A stretch of DNA of 25,419 nucleotides from an uncultured Bacilli bacterium (GTDB taxonomy: Bacteria; Bacillota_I; Bacilli_A; RF39; UBA660). Under the pieces are notes generated by a model, which saw nothing but the letters and a program-made list of their open reading frames with translations, was not told the origin of the DNA and ran no database searches. Each line of letters begins with the position of its first letter. Positions within the stretch are counted from its first letter, which is position 1. Both the position numbers and the translations under genes were made by a program. The DNA is taken from the NCBI GenBank assembly GCA_934098445.1, contig CAKOOW010000016.1, positions 1 through 25,419 of the forward strand, given 5' to 3'. Of this stretch, positions 1-7,336 are shown piece after piece.

Positions 1-34
1 AAAAAGTGCATTTTCTTTTGAAAACACACTTTTT
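1..34. terminator. Hairpin terminator, probably bidirectional, at the left edge
   Basis: AAAAAGTG (1-8) pairs with CACTTTTT (27-34), and inside it TTTTC (11-15) pairs with GAAAA (20-24) around a TTTT loop. The stem is flanked by T-runs on either strand, so it can stop minus-strand transcription coming from the YolD/UvrX operon, and plus-strand transcription from any gene left of the window. The window edge may cut its left flank. Confidence 0.65.
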
Positions 35-43
35 GTATCCAAT

Positions 44-59
44 TGCACTTAATTGTGCA
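44..59. repeat. Short inverted repeat TGCAC-N6-GTGCA
   Basis: TGCAC (44-48) and GTGCA (55-59) are perfect inverted copies around TTAATT. The same core (AGTGCA / TGCACTT) is also present in the hairpin at 1-10 and in GTGCACTTT at 55-63. It lies in the gene-free stretch downstream of the YolD-like gene. It may be part of a second terminator or a protein-binding site of the neighbour outside the window. Confidence 0.4.
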
Positions 60-125
60 CTTTAGATTGATTCAACGAGTTTTTTTAAATTTTTAATTAA
101 ACCTATCGTTTTCCTTTTTAAGTTA

Positions 126-452
126 TCACTTTATTTTGATTTTAACAATCTGATACATACTAATAACTTTACCACTTTCTAAATAAATTTTTTTCCAAGA
201 GTTATCTATCATCTTTATTTTATCTGCAATCTGATAGAATTTAGGATAACGGTAAAAGGTTAGAAGAACAACATCGCCACGACTATACGCCCATTTTAAT
301 GTTTCTTCTAACTCATTATATTGATCAGGTGACAAATCAGGCATTTTGGCATAATTTTTCTTATAAACTAAATCTTCTTTTACTTCTTTAGTTTTATATA
401 AAGACTCAAACGCTTGCCATTTAATTTGTCCTCGATTATGCACTATGACCAC
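126..452 (-). CDS. YolD-like protein, partner of the Y-family polymerase
   Basis: This 108-residue protein fits the YolD-like family. It opens with an RGQIKWQAFESL stretch that corresponds to the family's DRGxIKWxPFxSL signature, and continues with a conserved PDLSPDQYNELEETL helix and a beta-rich half ending in a YLESGKVISMYQIVKI strand. YolD proteins are typically encoded beside uvrX/umuC-type polymerases in Bacillota plasmids, phages and chromosomes and are thought to act with them in SOS mutagenesis, although their biochemistry is poorly defined. Here the start codon lies inside the 3' end of the polymerase gene (17-nt overlap), so the two are transcribed together and probably translationally coupled. 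The size is normal for the family. I am confident of the family and much less of the molecular role. Confidence 0.85.
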   Translation of the reverse strand: MVIVHNRGQIKWQAFESLYKTKEVKEDLVYKKNYAKMPDLSPDQYNELEETLKWAYSRGDVVLLTFYRYPKFYQIADKIKMIDNSWKKIYLESGKVISMYQIVKIKIK

Positions 453-1680
453 CTATTTTACCATTTCTATCGATGGCAGTTGAATCCGGAAGTAAATTAG
501 AAGCTTTAATGATACTATTGTTGCCATATTTTTCTTTGATTTTATCGACCGTTTCATTTAATTTTTTATTATCTTCCATTGTCTTAACATTGCTAAACAA
601 ATTAAGTTGAATAGAAGCATCATCTATTAAACCACCAGCTGTAATACTTACCTTTCTAATAGGCATATCATTATAAAACCTATCAAAAATATTCGTACAA
701 ACAAAGAAAAATTCCTCTTCATCAAAAGTAGGATTCACTTTAATACTATGGTAAAAACCTCCACCGACATCTATACTATACCCAATTCCTAGACCAATTA
801 TACTAGCTTGTTTATAATTTTTCCTAAGTCTTCGACAAACAACCTCAATAGTCTCTCGAATTATAATCTTTATATTATTACCATCATAATCTTTAAATAA
901 TACTTGACTATTAGAATAACTAGCACTCTTCGGTAGTCTTTTAAAGTCACTAATTACCGACTCATCGATACCATTAGCATGTTCCCATAACTCTTCGCCA
1001 ATAATACCAAATTTTTTTCTTAAGATTTTTTTATCGTACCTAGCAATATCCCCAATATAATACATTCCCATAGCATTAAGCCTAACTTCCATCCTTGGTC
1101 CAATTGACCACATCTTAGATAAAGGCGTTATTGTCCATAATTTAGTTGGGATATCATCATAAGTCCATTTGGCAATCCCATCTTTATATTTTTTAGCCTC
1201 GGTATCCATAGCCACTTTGGCTAGTAACATATTTGGTCCGATTCCACAGTTGGCTGTAAGACCCGTTTTTTCCGTAATAGTTTTCAAAATTCTTTTAGCT
1301 AAATCTTTATCCGACATCCCATACATCTTTAAATAAGATGTTACATCTAAAAAGCACTCATCTACCGAATAAATATGTAAATCTTCTTCACTAACAAAAT
1401 CTAAATATATACTAACAACTTCCTTACTTTTCTTAATATATAGACTCATCCTAGGCGGAACTATTTCATATTTTATCCACGGTGGTATTTCATAAAGACG
1501 AGTTCGGGACTTTATACCCTTACTTTTTAAATAAGGCGTAATAGCTAATGTAATCGCCCCCTTACCTTGATTAGGATTAGCTACTACTAAAGGAGTGGTA
1601 AAGGGATTTATATTTCTTTCTACACATTCACAAGAGGCAAAAAAACTCTTTAAATCAATACACATAATATGTCTTTCCAT
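436..1680 (-). CDS. uvrX: Y-family DNA polymerase, UvrX/UmuC type
   Basis: A 414-residue translesion polymerase of the UvrX/ImpB-MucB-SamB group. Motif I (CIDLKSFFASCE) gives the first metal-binding Asp, D9, and the palm motif IYSVDECFLD gives D107 and E108, so the catalytic carboxylates are intact. A helix-hairpin-helix stretch follows (about 190-215), then the little-finger domain, a sliding-clamp-binding peptide QLNLF at 358-362, and a C-terminal DRNGKIGGHSA like the usual RNxxIGGH ending of UvrX. The start is set by a strong GGAGGAGG site 8 bases upstream. It is the first gene of a two-gene operon with the overlapping YolD-like gene, and has its own promoter after the terminator of the lipoprotein operon. 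I saw no LexA/DinR box upstream, so SOS control cannot be read from the sequence. Such pairs are often mobile, but no mobile genes flank it here. Confidence 0.93.
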   Translation of the reverse strand: MERHIMCIDLKSFFASCECVERNINPFTTPLVVANPNQGKGAITLAITPYLKSKGIKSRTRLYEIPPWIKYEIVPPRMSLYIKKSKEVVSIYLDFVSEEDLHIYSVDECFLDVTSYLKMYGMSDKDLAKRILKTITEKTGLTANCGIGPNMLLAKVAMDTEAKKYKDGIAKWTYDDIPTKLWTITPLSKMWSIGPRMEVRLNAMGMYYIGDIARYDKKILRKKFGIIGEELWEHANGIDESVISDFKRLPKSASYSNSQVLFKDYDGNNIKIIIRETIEVVCRRLRKNYKQASIIGLGIGYSIDVGGGFYHSIKVNPTFDEEEFFFVCTNIFDRFYNDMPIRKVSITAGGLIDDASIQLNLFSNVKTMEDNKKLNETVDKIKEKYGNNSIIKASNLLPDSTAIDRNGKIGGHSA

Positions 1681-1748
1681 ATCTAAAACCTCCTCCCTTA
1701 AATATTTTATATATTATTTTCTCCAACATTTCTTCTTAAAGTATTTAT

Positions 1749-1779
1749 ATTATACTAAATTTAAACTATTATATGTAAA
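1749..1779 (-). promoter_or_regulatory. Candidate promoter of the uvrX-yolD operon
   Basis: On the minus strand a consensus TATAAT (1754-1749) lies 68 bases before the uvrX start. The best -35 is TTTACA (1779-1774) with a rather long 19-bp spacer. It overlaps the T-run of the preceding terminator, the normal arrangement for a new transcription unit. Confidence 0.45.
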
Positions 1780-1802
1780 AAATCCATAGACTTCTATCTA
1801 TG
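1776..1802 (-). terminator. Terminator of the RDD-lipoprotein operon
   Basis: On the minus strand CATAGA (1802-1797) and TCTATG (1790-1785) pair around a 6-base loop and are followed by a T-run. The stem includes the stop codon of the lipoprotein gene at 1798-1800. Confidence 0.7.
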
Positions 1803-2583
1803 AATTCTTTTCTACTTTCTTTTGAGCTCTTTCAAAGAAACTTCTCTGAACTTTCTGGAGTTTATCACTTATCCAACTAAAGAATCTAACTATCATACTT
1901 AAGATTATTAAAATAACTAAACCAATAACTCCATACAATATATATAACATCTCTTTATTATAAAGTTCAAAACTAAAATTAATGTTATTAGTCCCACTCA
2001 TAATATTACTAAAAGTCCAAGTTAATGTCTTTCCATCTTCACTAACCTGGGTAGCATTATTACTTAAAGCCTTTTCTGGTAGCTCTAAACTAAAAGTATA
2101 ACTAACAGCCGGTGGATTAACAAGACTTCCTAAAATACTACTATTATTAGTTAAAGCATCCGTCAAGTTAACATAGAAATCAGCCGTATATTTATTCTTT
2201 AACCAATTTTCTTCTCTACTAAAGATATATAACTCATTTTGAATATCACTATATAATAAATCATACAAATTTATCTTAATATTATCACCTTGACTAACAG
2301 TATCAATATCCTTAATACTAGCACTTACTTTATACCCAAAATTATCATCATCTTCATAATCAGTAACTGTATAACCATTATTTTTTAAGTAATTAATGTT
2401 TTTACTACTAAATAATTCATTAAAAGTCTTATTACCTAGATAATCCTTATCTAAAGTAATTAAGTAAGTCAAAGTAGCACTTTTATCTTTTCTAATTTGC
2501 ATATTTGTACTTATAGTACTACAACCACATAGTAATATTAATCCCAATACTAAAATTAAACTTTTCCTAACCTTTTTTATCAT
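1798..2583 (-). CDS. LppM-like lipoprotein with C-terminal membrane anchor
   Basis: This 261-residue protein starts with a lipoprotein signal: basic MIKKVRK, a hydrophobic core (8-18), then LLCGC with the lipidated Cys at 21. The -2 Cys of the lipobox is slightly unusual. The body (25-208) is a predicted extracytoplasmic beta-rich domain opening with MQIRKDKSATLTYLITLD, which resembles the LppM/DUF3153 family. A transmembrane helix at about 212-234 and a basic cytoplasmic tail (FFERAQKKVEK) follow, so it would be held by both a lipid and a helix. In mycobacteria LppM affects envelope lipid handling; the Bacillota relatives have no assigned function. It is the second gene of an operon with the RDD protein 18 bases upstream, which suggests a joint membrane role. 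The family is moderately certain, the function unknown. Confidence 0.75.
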   Translation of the reverse strand: MIKKVRKSLILVLGLILLCGCSTISTNMQIRKDKSATLTYLITLDKDYLGNKTFNELFSSKNINYLKNNGYTVTDYEDDDNFGYKVSASIKDIDTVSQGDNIKINLYDLLYSDIQNELYIFSREENWLKNKYTADFYVNLTDALTNNSSILGSLVNPPAVSYTFSLELPEKALSNNATQVSEDGKTLTWTFSNIMSGTNNINFSFELYNKEMLYILYGVIGLVILIILSMIVRFFSWISDKLQKVQRSFFERAQKKVEKNS

Positions 2584-2601
2584 TTTAAACCCTTTTTCCT
2601 A

Positions 2602-3510
2602 CTAATCTTTATTATTATTCTTTTCTTTTAAAATTTTATCATCTTTAGTCTTCTCTTTTTCTATAGAATCATCATCTTTATTCCCAACTCCATCAATATT
2701 TTTTTCTTGACTAATATTGATATCTTTAGTCTCTAAAACAACCCCATCTATTACATCATCATCTAAAGAAACCACCTTAGTCTTCACTAAATAATCATGA
2801 AGTCCTCTACCATCTTGATTATAAAGAACACTAACCATCACAGCCATCTGTAAAATATTTACTCCCAAAGAAAAATAACTACATACACTTGCTAAATATT
2901 CTCTAGGAACTATCAAAGGAAGTAATATCTCTAAAGGATAAACAAAATAACCATAAACTACTAAACTGCGAAACAAATATCTAAATAAACCAATATTTTT
3001 CTCATTAGTAGAAACTATCTTAAGACCAGTCATTCTTTTTCCTAAACTAACACCTTTAGTAACCATATTAAAAATAACAAAATATCCAAAGAACACTACC
3101 GTATAAACTAAATAAGTATACCAATTAGCCTTTATCGCCTCATAATAAATATCTTTTGATTTATCTTCATAAACTCCTTTAGCTTCTTCAATTATATAAT
3201 CATACTCATCTTCTGATATTTCTTTATCACTATAAGCATCAACAATTAAATATCCAAAATAATCATTATCTTTAATTAAAGTATTATACTCCTCTTCCGT
3301 AATTTCCTTATCTTTATAATAATAATCAAACATATTTGTCGTTAAAACATAACTATTATCAAGACCACTTAAATTATTACTCTTCTCTAAGGCCTCATCA
3401 TAAGTTGGATTCAAATACTTAGTATTAGTAACTAATATCACTAATAACATAACTACTGAATAATCAATTATAAAAGCCATTATTCTTTTCATCAAATTCT
3501 TATTCTTCAT
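2602..3510 (-). CDS. RDD-family membrane protein with long acidic loop and tail
   Basis: A 302-residue RDD-family protein. The first helix carries the signature Arg and Asp (RIMAFIIDYS, R9 and D16). After the second helix (about 131-150) comes the diagnostic TKGVSLGKRMTGLKIV block (151-166), then further membrane segments to about 230, and the closing DGRGLHDYLVKTKVV. RDD proteins are small multispanning proteins of mostly unknown function; some are implicated in ion or solute transport. Two features are unusual. The loop between helices 1 and 2 (28-128) is about 100 residues long and contains two similar helical-hairpin units, DKEITEEEYNTLI (67-79) and DKEISEDEYDYII (95-107). The last 55 residues form a highly charged Asp/Lys-rich tail. 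The start is supported by AAAGGAAA 5 bases upstream. It is co-transcribed with the LppM-like lipoprotein. Confidence 0.85.
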   Translation of the reverse strand: MKNKNLMKRIMAFIIDYSVVMLLVILVTNTKYLNPTYDEALEKSNNLSGLDNSYVLTTNMFDYYYKDKEITEEEYNTLIKDNDYFGYLIVDAYSDKEISEDEYDYIIEEAKGVYEDKSKDIYYEAIKANWYTYLVYTVVFFGYFVIFNMVTKGVSLGKRMTGLKIVSTNEKNIGLFRYLFRSLVVYGYFVYPLEILLPLIVPREYLASVCSYFSLGVNILQMAVMVSVLYNQDGRGLHDYLVKTKVVSLDDDVIDGVVLETKDINISQEKNIDGVGNKDDDSIEKEKTKDDKILKEKNNNKD

Positions 3511-3540
3511 AAACTTTCCTTTTCTTCTAATACACTAAGT

Positions 3541-3549
3541 ATTATAGCA
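3541..3549 (-). promoter_or_regulatory. Extended -10 promoter of the RDD-lipoprotein operon
   Basis: Minus-strand TGCTATAAT (3549-3541) is a perfect extended -10 element, 31 bases before the RDD start codon. No good -35 is seen at 16-18 bp, where the sequence is the arm of the upstream terminator; extended -10 promoters often lack one. Confidence 0.55.
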
Positions 3550-3559
3550 TTCTCCCATC

Positions 3560-3585
3560 AAAAAAAGAAGTCCCAAAAACTTCTT
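3560..3585 (-). terminator. Terminator of the 146-residue orphan gene
   Basis: Minus-strand AAGAAGT (3585-3579) and ACTTCTT (3571-3565) form a perfect 7-bp stem with a 7-base loop, followed by a T-run. Confidence 0.8.
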
Positions 3586-3601
3586 ATATCCTTACCAAAT
3601 T

Positions 3602-4042
3602 CTATTTTCTCTTAAATTCAATAATATTAGCATTTCTCTTAATAGCATCTTCTCTTGCTTTAATTTCTTCCTCTTCTTTAAGATTAGCATAAGCTTTTAA
3701 CTCATCGCCACGAGCACTAAAGTTTACAAGTAAATTAATAATCTCTTTCTTTTGTGGCATCAAAGAAATTGGTAACATTTGATATGTACTCGCTATATCA
3801 GCATTATTTTTTAAAGACTTTAGACAACTTACTGTTATTCCCATTAAATAGGTATATCTAGTATCCATAATATTATCAAAAAGTAAATTGGCCCAAACGG
3901 TTTCCATTCCAGGAATAACATCTGAAACTGAACTTTCTAAATATTTGATACGTTGGTTAATTGCTATTTTAGTACTATCAACTGCAATTTCCGCCATACT
4001 TTCTCTGTTTTTTTCTAAATCTTCAACTTTTAAATTTTCCAT
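3602..4042 (-). CDS. Unrecognised 146-residue helical protein with its own regulated promoter
   Basis: I do not recognise this protein. I start it at the ATG at 4042 because an AGGGGG site lies just upstream; an upstream in-frame start at 4075 would fall on the predicted transcription start and is unlikely. It has no signal peptide or membrane helix and looks all-helical. The C-terminal third is a charged helix or coiled coil (about 115-146: LKAYANLKEEEEIKARED then a basic KRNANIIEFKRK tail). The middle contains a few aromatic and Cys residues. It is a single-gene unit between two terminators, with one of the best promoters in the window and an inverted repeat across the -10 (separate entry), so it is likely regulated and well expressed. 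It could be a phage-like or stress-induced cytoplasmic protein, but nothing in the sequence decides this. Confidence 0.7.
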   Translation of the reverse strand: MENLKVEDLEKNRESMAEIAVDSTKIAINQRIKYLESSVSDVIPGMETVWANLLFDNIMDTRYTYLMGITVSCLKSLKNNADIASTYQMLPISLMPQKKEIINLLVNFSARGDELKAYANLKEEEEIKAREDAIKRNANIIEFKRK

Positions 4043-4054
4043 TTTTATTCCCCC

Positions 4055-4095
4055 TGTGTTAGAAATTTCTTTCAAACGGCTACTACTCTAACACA
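4055..4095. promoter_or_regulatory. Operator-like 9-bp inverted repeat over the -10 and leader
   Basis: TGTGTTAGA (4055-4063) and TCTAACACA (4087-4095) are perfect inverted copies with centres 32 bp apart, about three helical turns, so both face the same side of the DNA. One half covers the -10 hexamer of the orphan gene's promoter; the other ends at its ribosome binding site. Because transcription should begin near 4078, the first half is not transcribed, which argues for a DNA-binding site rather than an RNA hairpin. Confidence 0.55.
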
Positions 4096-4113
4096 TTGTT
4101 TACTATATGTCAA
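4085..4113 (-). promoter_or_regulatory. Strong promoter of the orphan gene
   Basis: On the minus strand TTGACA (4113-4108), a 17-bp spacer and TAGAGT (4090-4085). The expected start near 4078 leaves a leader of about 35 bases before the ATG at 4042. Confidence 0.8.
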
Positions 4114-4128
4114 GCAAAAGTTTTCTTA

Positions 4129-4161
4129 GAACAAACAAAAGTGAGATATTTCTATCCCACT
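4129..4161 (-). terminator. Terminator of the rlmI-SNF2 operon
   Basis: Minus-strand AGTGGGATA (4161-4153) pairs with TATCTCACT (4148-4140), 9 bp with one G-U pair and a GAAA loop, followed by a T-rich tail to 4129. Confidence 0.75.
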
Positions 4162-4165
4162 CTAG

Positions 4166-7100
4166 TTATTTATCATTGTTACGGTCAGTTTCATAACCAA
4201 TACTCAAAAGATTAGTTAACTCTTCTTCGGTTAAAGCATCCAAAGTAGCCACATTCTTCCCTTCAATTAAATTATCACTAAGAATTCTTTTTTTATCTTG
4301 TAACTCAATAATCTTTTCTTCAACCGTACCTTTATTAATTAGTTTTAAAACAGTAACTTTCTTAGTCTGACCAATGCGATGAGCTCTGTCTGTGGCTTGA
4401 TTTTCTGCTTGAGGATTCCACCAAATATCCAAGTGAATAACAACATCTGCGCTCGTTAAATTAAGCCCCGTTCCCCCAGATTTTAAAGTTATCAAAAAAC
4501 AATTAGTCTTATCTTTATTAAAAGCATCAACCATTGCTACCCGATCACGCCCTTTAACCGAACCATCAATAACATAATTAGAAATAGATTCCCTATCTAA
4601 GGCTTCTTTAACTAAATAAACAGCACTTTTAAAAGAACTAAAAATCAAAATCTTATGCTTATCTTTAATAAGTTCTTTAATTATATCTAGTAATCTCTTA
4701 ATCTTAACCGATTCTTCTTGATAATTTTCATCTAAAAGACGAGGTGAAATACATAATTGTCTTAATCTCGTTAAAAGCGTAACTATCTTAAACCTAGCTT
4801 TACTAAATCCTTCAGAAGCCACAACATCATTAATCTCTTTTTTAGTCTCTTCAACTAAACTCTGATATAAAGCTTTTTCTTTCTCTGACATATCTAAATA
4901 TTCAATATGTTCAATCTTATCAGGTAATTCTTTAGTTACTTCTTTCTTCTTTCTTCTTAAAATAAATGGTTTAATCTGATAATTTAGAGTATCTAATTTC
5001 TTTAAAGATTCATCATCAACATCTTTAATCCCATAAGCATCTTTAAAACGCGTAATTGAATTTAAATATCCTGGCATAATAAAATCAAAAATACTCCATA
5101 ACTCCAAGACAGAATTTTCTAAAGGAGTCCCTGTTAGGGCTATCTTAGTTCTTGCCTTAATCTTTTTGATTTCCTTAGTCATACCAGCTTGATAATTCTT
5201 AATAGCTTGCGCTTCATCAATAATACAAGCTTCAAAATTCTTATCTTCATAATAATCATTATCATTTCTTACTAATCCATAAGTCGTAATAAAGATATTA
5301 TATTCATTAAACTTTTGCATAATATCTTGACGTTTCTTCTTATTATCAGCCATCACAATATATTTAAGTTCCGGAGCAAATTTCGAAAACTCTTTCTCCC
5401 AGTTATAAACTAAAGAAGTTGGGGAGACAATTAAAATCTTAGCATCTGGTTTTAAGTCAATTACTTTTCTTAAGAAGATAATAGCTTGTAAGGTTTTCCC
5501 TAATCCCATTTCATCAGCTAGAATCCCTCCTAAATCACACTTATAAATAGTATATAACCACTTAACCCCATCTTTTTGATAATCTCTTAACAATTTATCT
5601 TCTTCCTGACTAAACTTTACTTTAGCATTTTTATAAGTCTTAAAATTCTTAATAAACTCATCAAAACTAGCATTAGTACTTATCTCTTGATATCTATTAT
5701 TCTTTAAACTATCTATAAAGAAAGCCCTATATTTAGGAATACTTATTCTCTTCTCTTTTAAATTATCTCCAAGCCCTAAATCCTCCGTTAAAGCTGAAAA
5801 ATCTTCAAGTTCTTTACTCTGTAAAAGAGAAATAACATCCCCACTCTTTAAACGATAATACTTCTTCTTACTCTTAATAGCTAAAAGCATTGAATTAACT
5901 TCATCTTCATTAACCTTATCAATCTGAAAATCATACGCTAAAATATTATCTTTCCCAATAGAAAAATTAGACTTAACTTTAACATCCTTATAGATATTTA
6001 ATTTCTTTATTTTCTCCGTCGTAAAAATCGTATAATTATTAGCAAAATACTCTAAACCATTATCCAAAAAATTATAAGCACTATCCATATCTACAATTTC
6101 AAAACAATTCTTAGATAGAACAAAACCATACGCCGTTAAATCTGAAATAGCCTTATTTTCAAAATCATCATCTCTTATGATATCATCTACTTTATCAAAA
6201 TAATCAAACTCACTATTCCCATACTTTAACTTAACATTAGCTCTCACCCTATCTTCAGCTAAATCAAAATAGATACTAATCTTCTTTTCCTTAGATACTT
6301 TAATCTCTTGAATATTATCATCAACCACAATGTTATTAATAGTCTTACGAAGTAACCCCTTCTTAAATAACTCTAAATTTTCTTTAGCAAAAACAACACT
6401 GTTAACCCCATTATCATAAAGTTCACAAAGAATCTTACTATCTTCAATATCTAAAAGATATAACTTATTATCATAAATTACAAATCTCGCATCATTATCA
6501 ACCACTAAATACTGATCATAATTATCAATAAAGAACTTATATTTATCATCTTCATAATCTAATCTGTAATCCGTTGGCATTCCTTTAACAATATTCTTAA
6601 TAGTGTTCCCCGCTAAAGTAAAGGTTCTATTTTCTAAGAGTCTTAATAACTCATTAAATTCCCGATTATTTAGTTTTAATGGCTCATCTCTAACCTCATA
6701 ATTACCAATGCTAAATCTTGAATAGTTAAAAAGAAACTCTATTATCTTGGTATCATCTTCATTAAAATAATACTTAGCTCTACTATAAGTTAACTTTTTC
6801 CCAAGCTCTAACTCATCATCACTAAGATAACATCTTCTAAAGGCATTAAACTTATCTCTAGTTTTAATCGTATATTTAATTCCTACCCCAATTTTTAATT
6901 TCACAATGTAATTACCATCTTCATAGATAATATCAATATCAAGTCCTAACTCTTCTTTGGCTGCGGCAGTAGTTTCTTTAGTTACAAAACACTCAAGGAT
7001 ATTCTTCGACTTCTGAAAAGATATCTCTTCCTTGGTAAAAAAGTCATTTTTTTTCTTTAACACACAAGCTAAAATATGACTACATATCTTATCCTGAACA

Positions 7101-7327
7101 AAATCAGTACAATTACAACTTTTAGAAGCAATTTTTCCATTATTATCAATGATAAAAGATACCTTGAATTCTCCACTATAAAAAATATCAACATTAAAAT
7201 CAACTTGTTTAAAACCATTACTATCGACTTCTATTCCCGTTCTTTTAATATACCAATCCGGAATTGACATAGCTCGGTAATATAAATAATCCCCATACTT
7301 TTTTCTTATTTCTTCTGAATCAATCAT
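4166..7327 (-). CDS. SNF2-family helicase with N-terminal SWIM zinc finger
   Basis: A 1053-residue bacterial Swi2/Snf2 ATPase. An N-terminal SWIM zinc finger supplies C71, C73, C82 and H84 (CNC...CSH). A long middle region (about 100-560) corresponds to the bacterial SNF2-associated domain. The RecA-like motor follows: LADEMGLGKT with the Walker A lysine at 611, motif II DEAQ at 704-707, the LTGTPLENS motif III, and the C-terminal helicase lobe with GGTGLNLTSAD and QATDRAHRIGQ (about 975-987). All motor motifs are intact, so it should be an active dsDNA translocase. Bacterial members are linked to transcription recycling or DNA repair, but this subgroup is not well defined. The ribosome binding site AAGGGGA sits at the very end of rlmI, 9 bases upstream, so the two form an operon. 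I am sure of the family, not of the cellular process. Confidence 0.95.
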   Translation of the reverse strand: MIDSEEIRKKYGDYLYYRAMSIPDWYIKRTGIEVDSNGFKQVDFNVDIFYSGEFKVSFIIDNNGKIASKSCNCTDFVQDKICSHILACVLKKKNDFFTKEEISFQKSKNILECFVTKETTAAAKEELGLDIDIIYEDGNYIVKLKIGVGIKYTIKTRDKFNAFRRCYLSDDELELGKKLTYSRAKYYFNEDDTKIIEFLFNYSRFSIGNYEVRDEPLKLNNREFNELLRLLENRTFTLAGNTIKNIVKGMPTDYRLDYEDDKYKFFIDNYDQYLVVDNDARFVIYDNKLYLLDIEDSKILCELYDNGVNSVVFAKENLELFKKGLLRKTINNIVVDDNIQEIKVSKEKKISIYFDLAEDRVRANVKLKYGNSEFDYFDKVDDIIRDDDFENKAISDLTAYGFVLSKNCFEIVDMDSAYNFLDNGLEYFANNYTIFTTEKIKKLNIYKDVKVKSNFSIGKDNILAYDFQIDKVNEDEVNSMLLAIKSKKKYYRLKSGDVISLLQSKELEDFSALTEDLGLGDNLKEKRISIPKYRAFFIDSLKNNRYQEISTNASFDEFIKNFKTYKNAKVKFSQEEDKLLRDYQKDGVKWLYTIYKCDLGGILADEMGLGKTLQAIIFLRKVIDLKPDAKILIVSPTSLVYNWEKEFSKFAPELKYIVMADNKKKRQDIMQKFNEYNIFITTYGLVRNDNDYYEDKNFEACIIDEAQAIKNYQAGMTKEIKKIKARTKIALTGTPLENSVLELWSIFDFIMPGYLNSITRFKDAYGIKDVDDESLKKLDTLNYQIKPFILRRKKKEVTKELPDKIEHIEYLDMSEKEKALYQSLVEETKKEINDVVASEGFSKARFKIVTLLTRLRQLCISPRLLDENYQEESVKIKRLLDIIKELIKDKHKILIFSSFKSAVYLVKEALDRESISNYVIDGSVKGRDRVAMVDAFNKDKTNCFLITLKSGGTGLNLTSADVVIHLDIWWNPQAENQATDRAHRIGQTKKVTVLKLINKGTVEEKIIELQDKKRILSDNLIEGKNVATLDALTEEELTNLLSIGYETDRNNDK

Positions 7328-7336
7328 ATAATCCCC

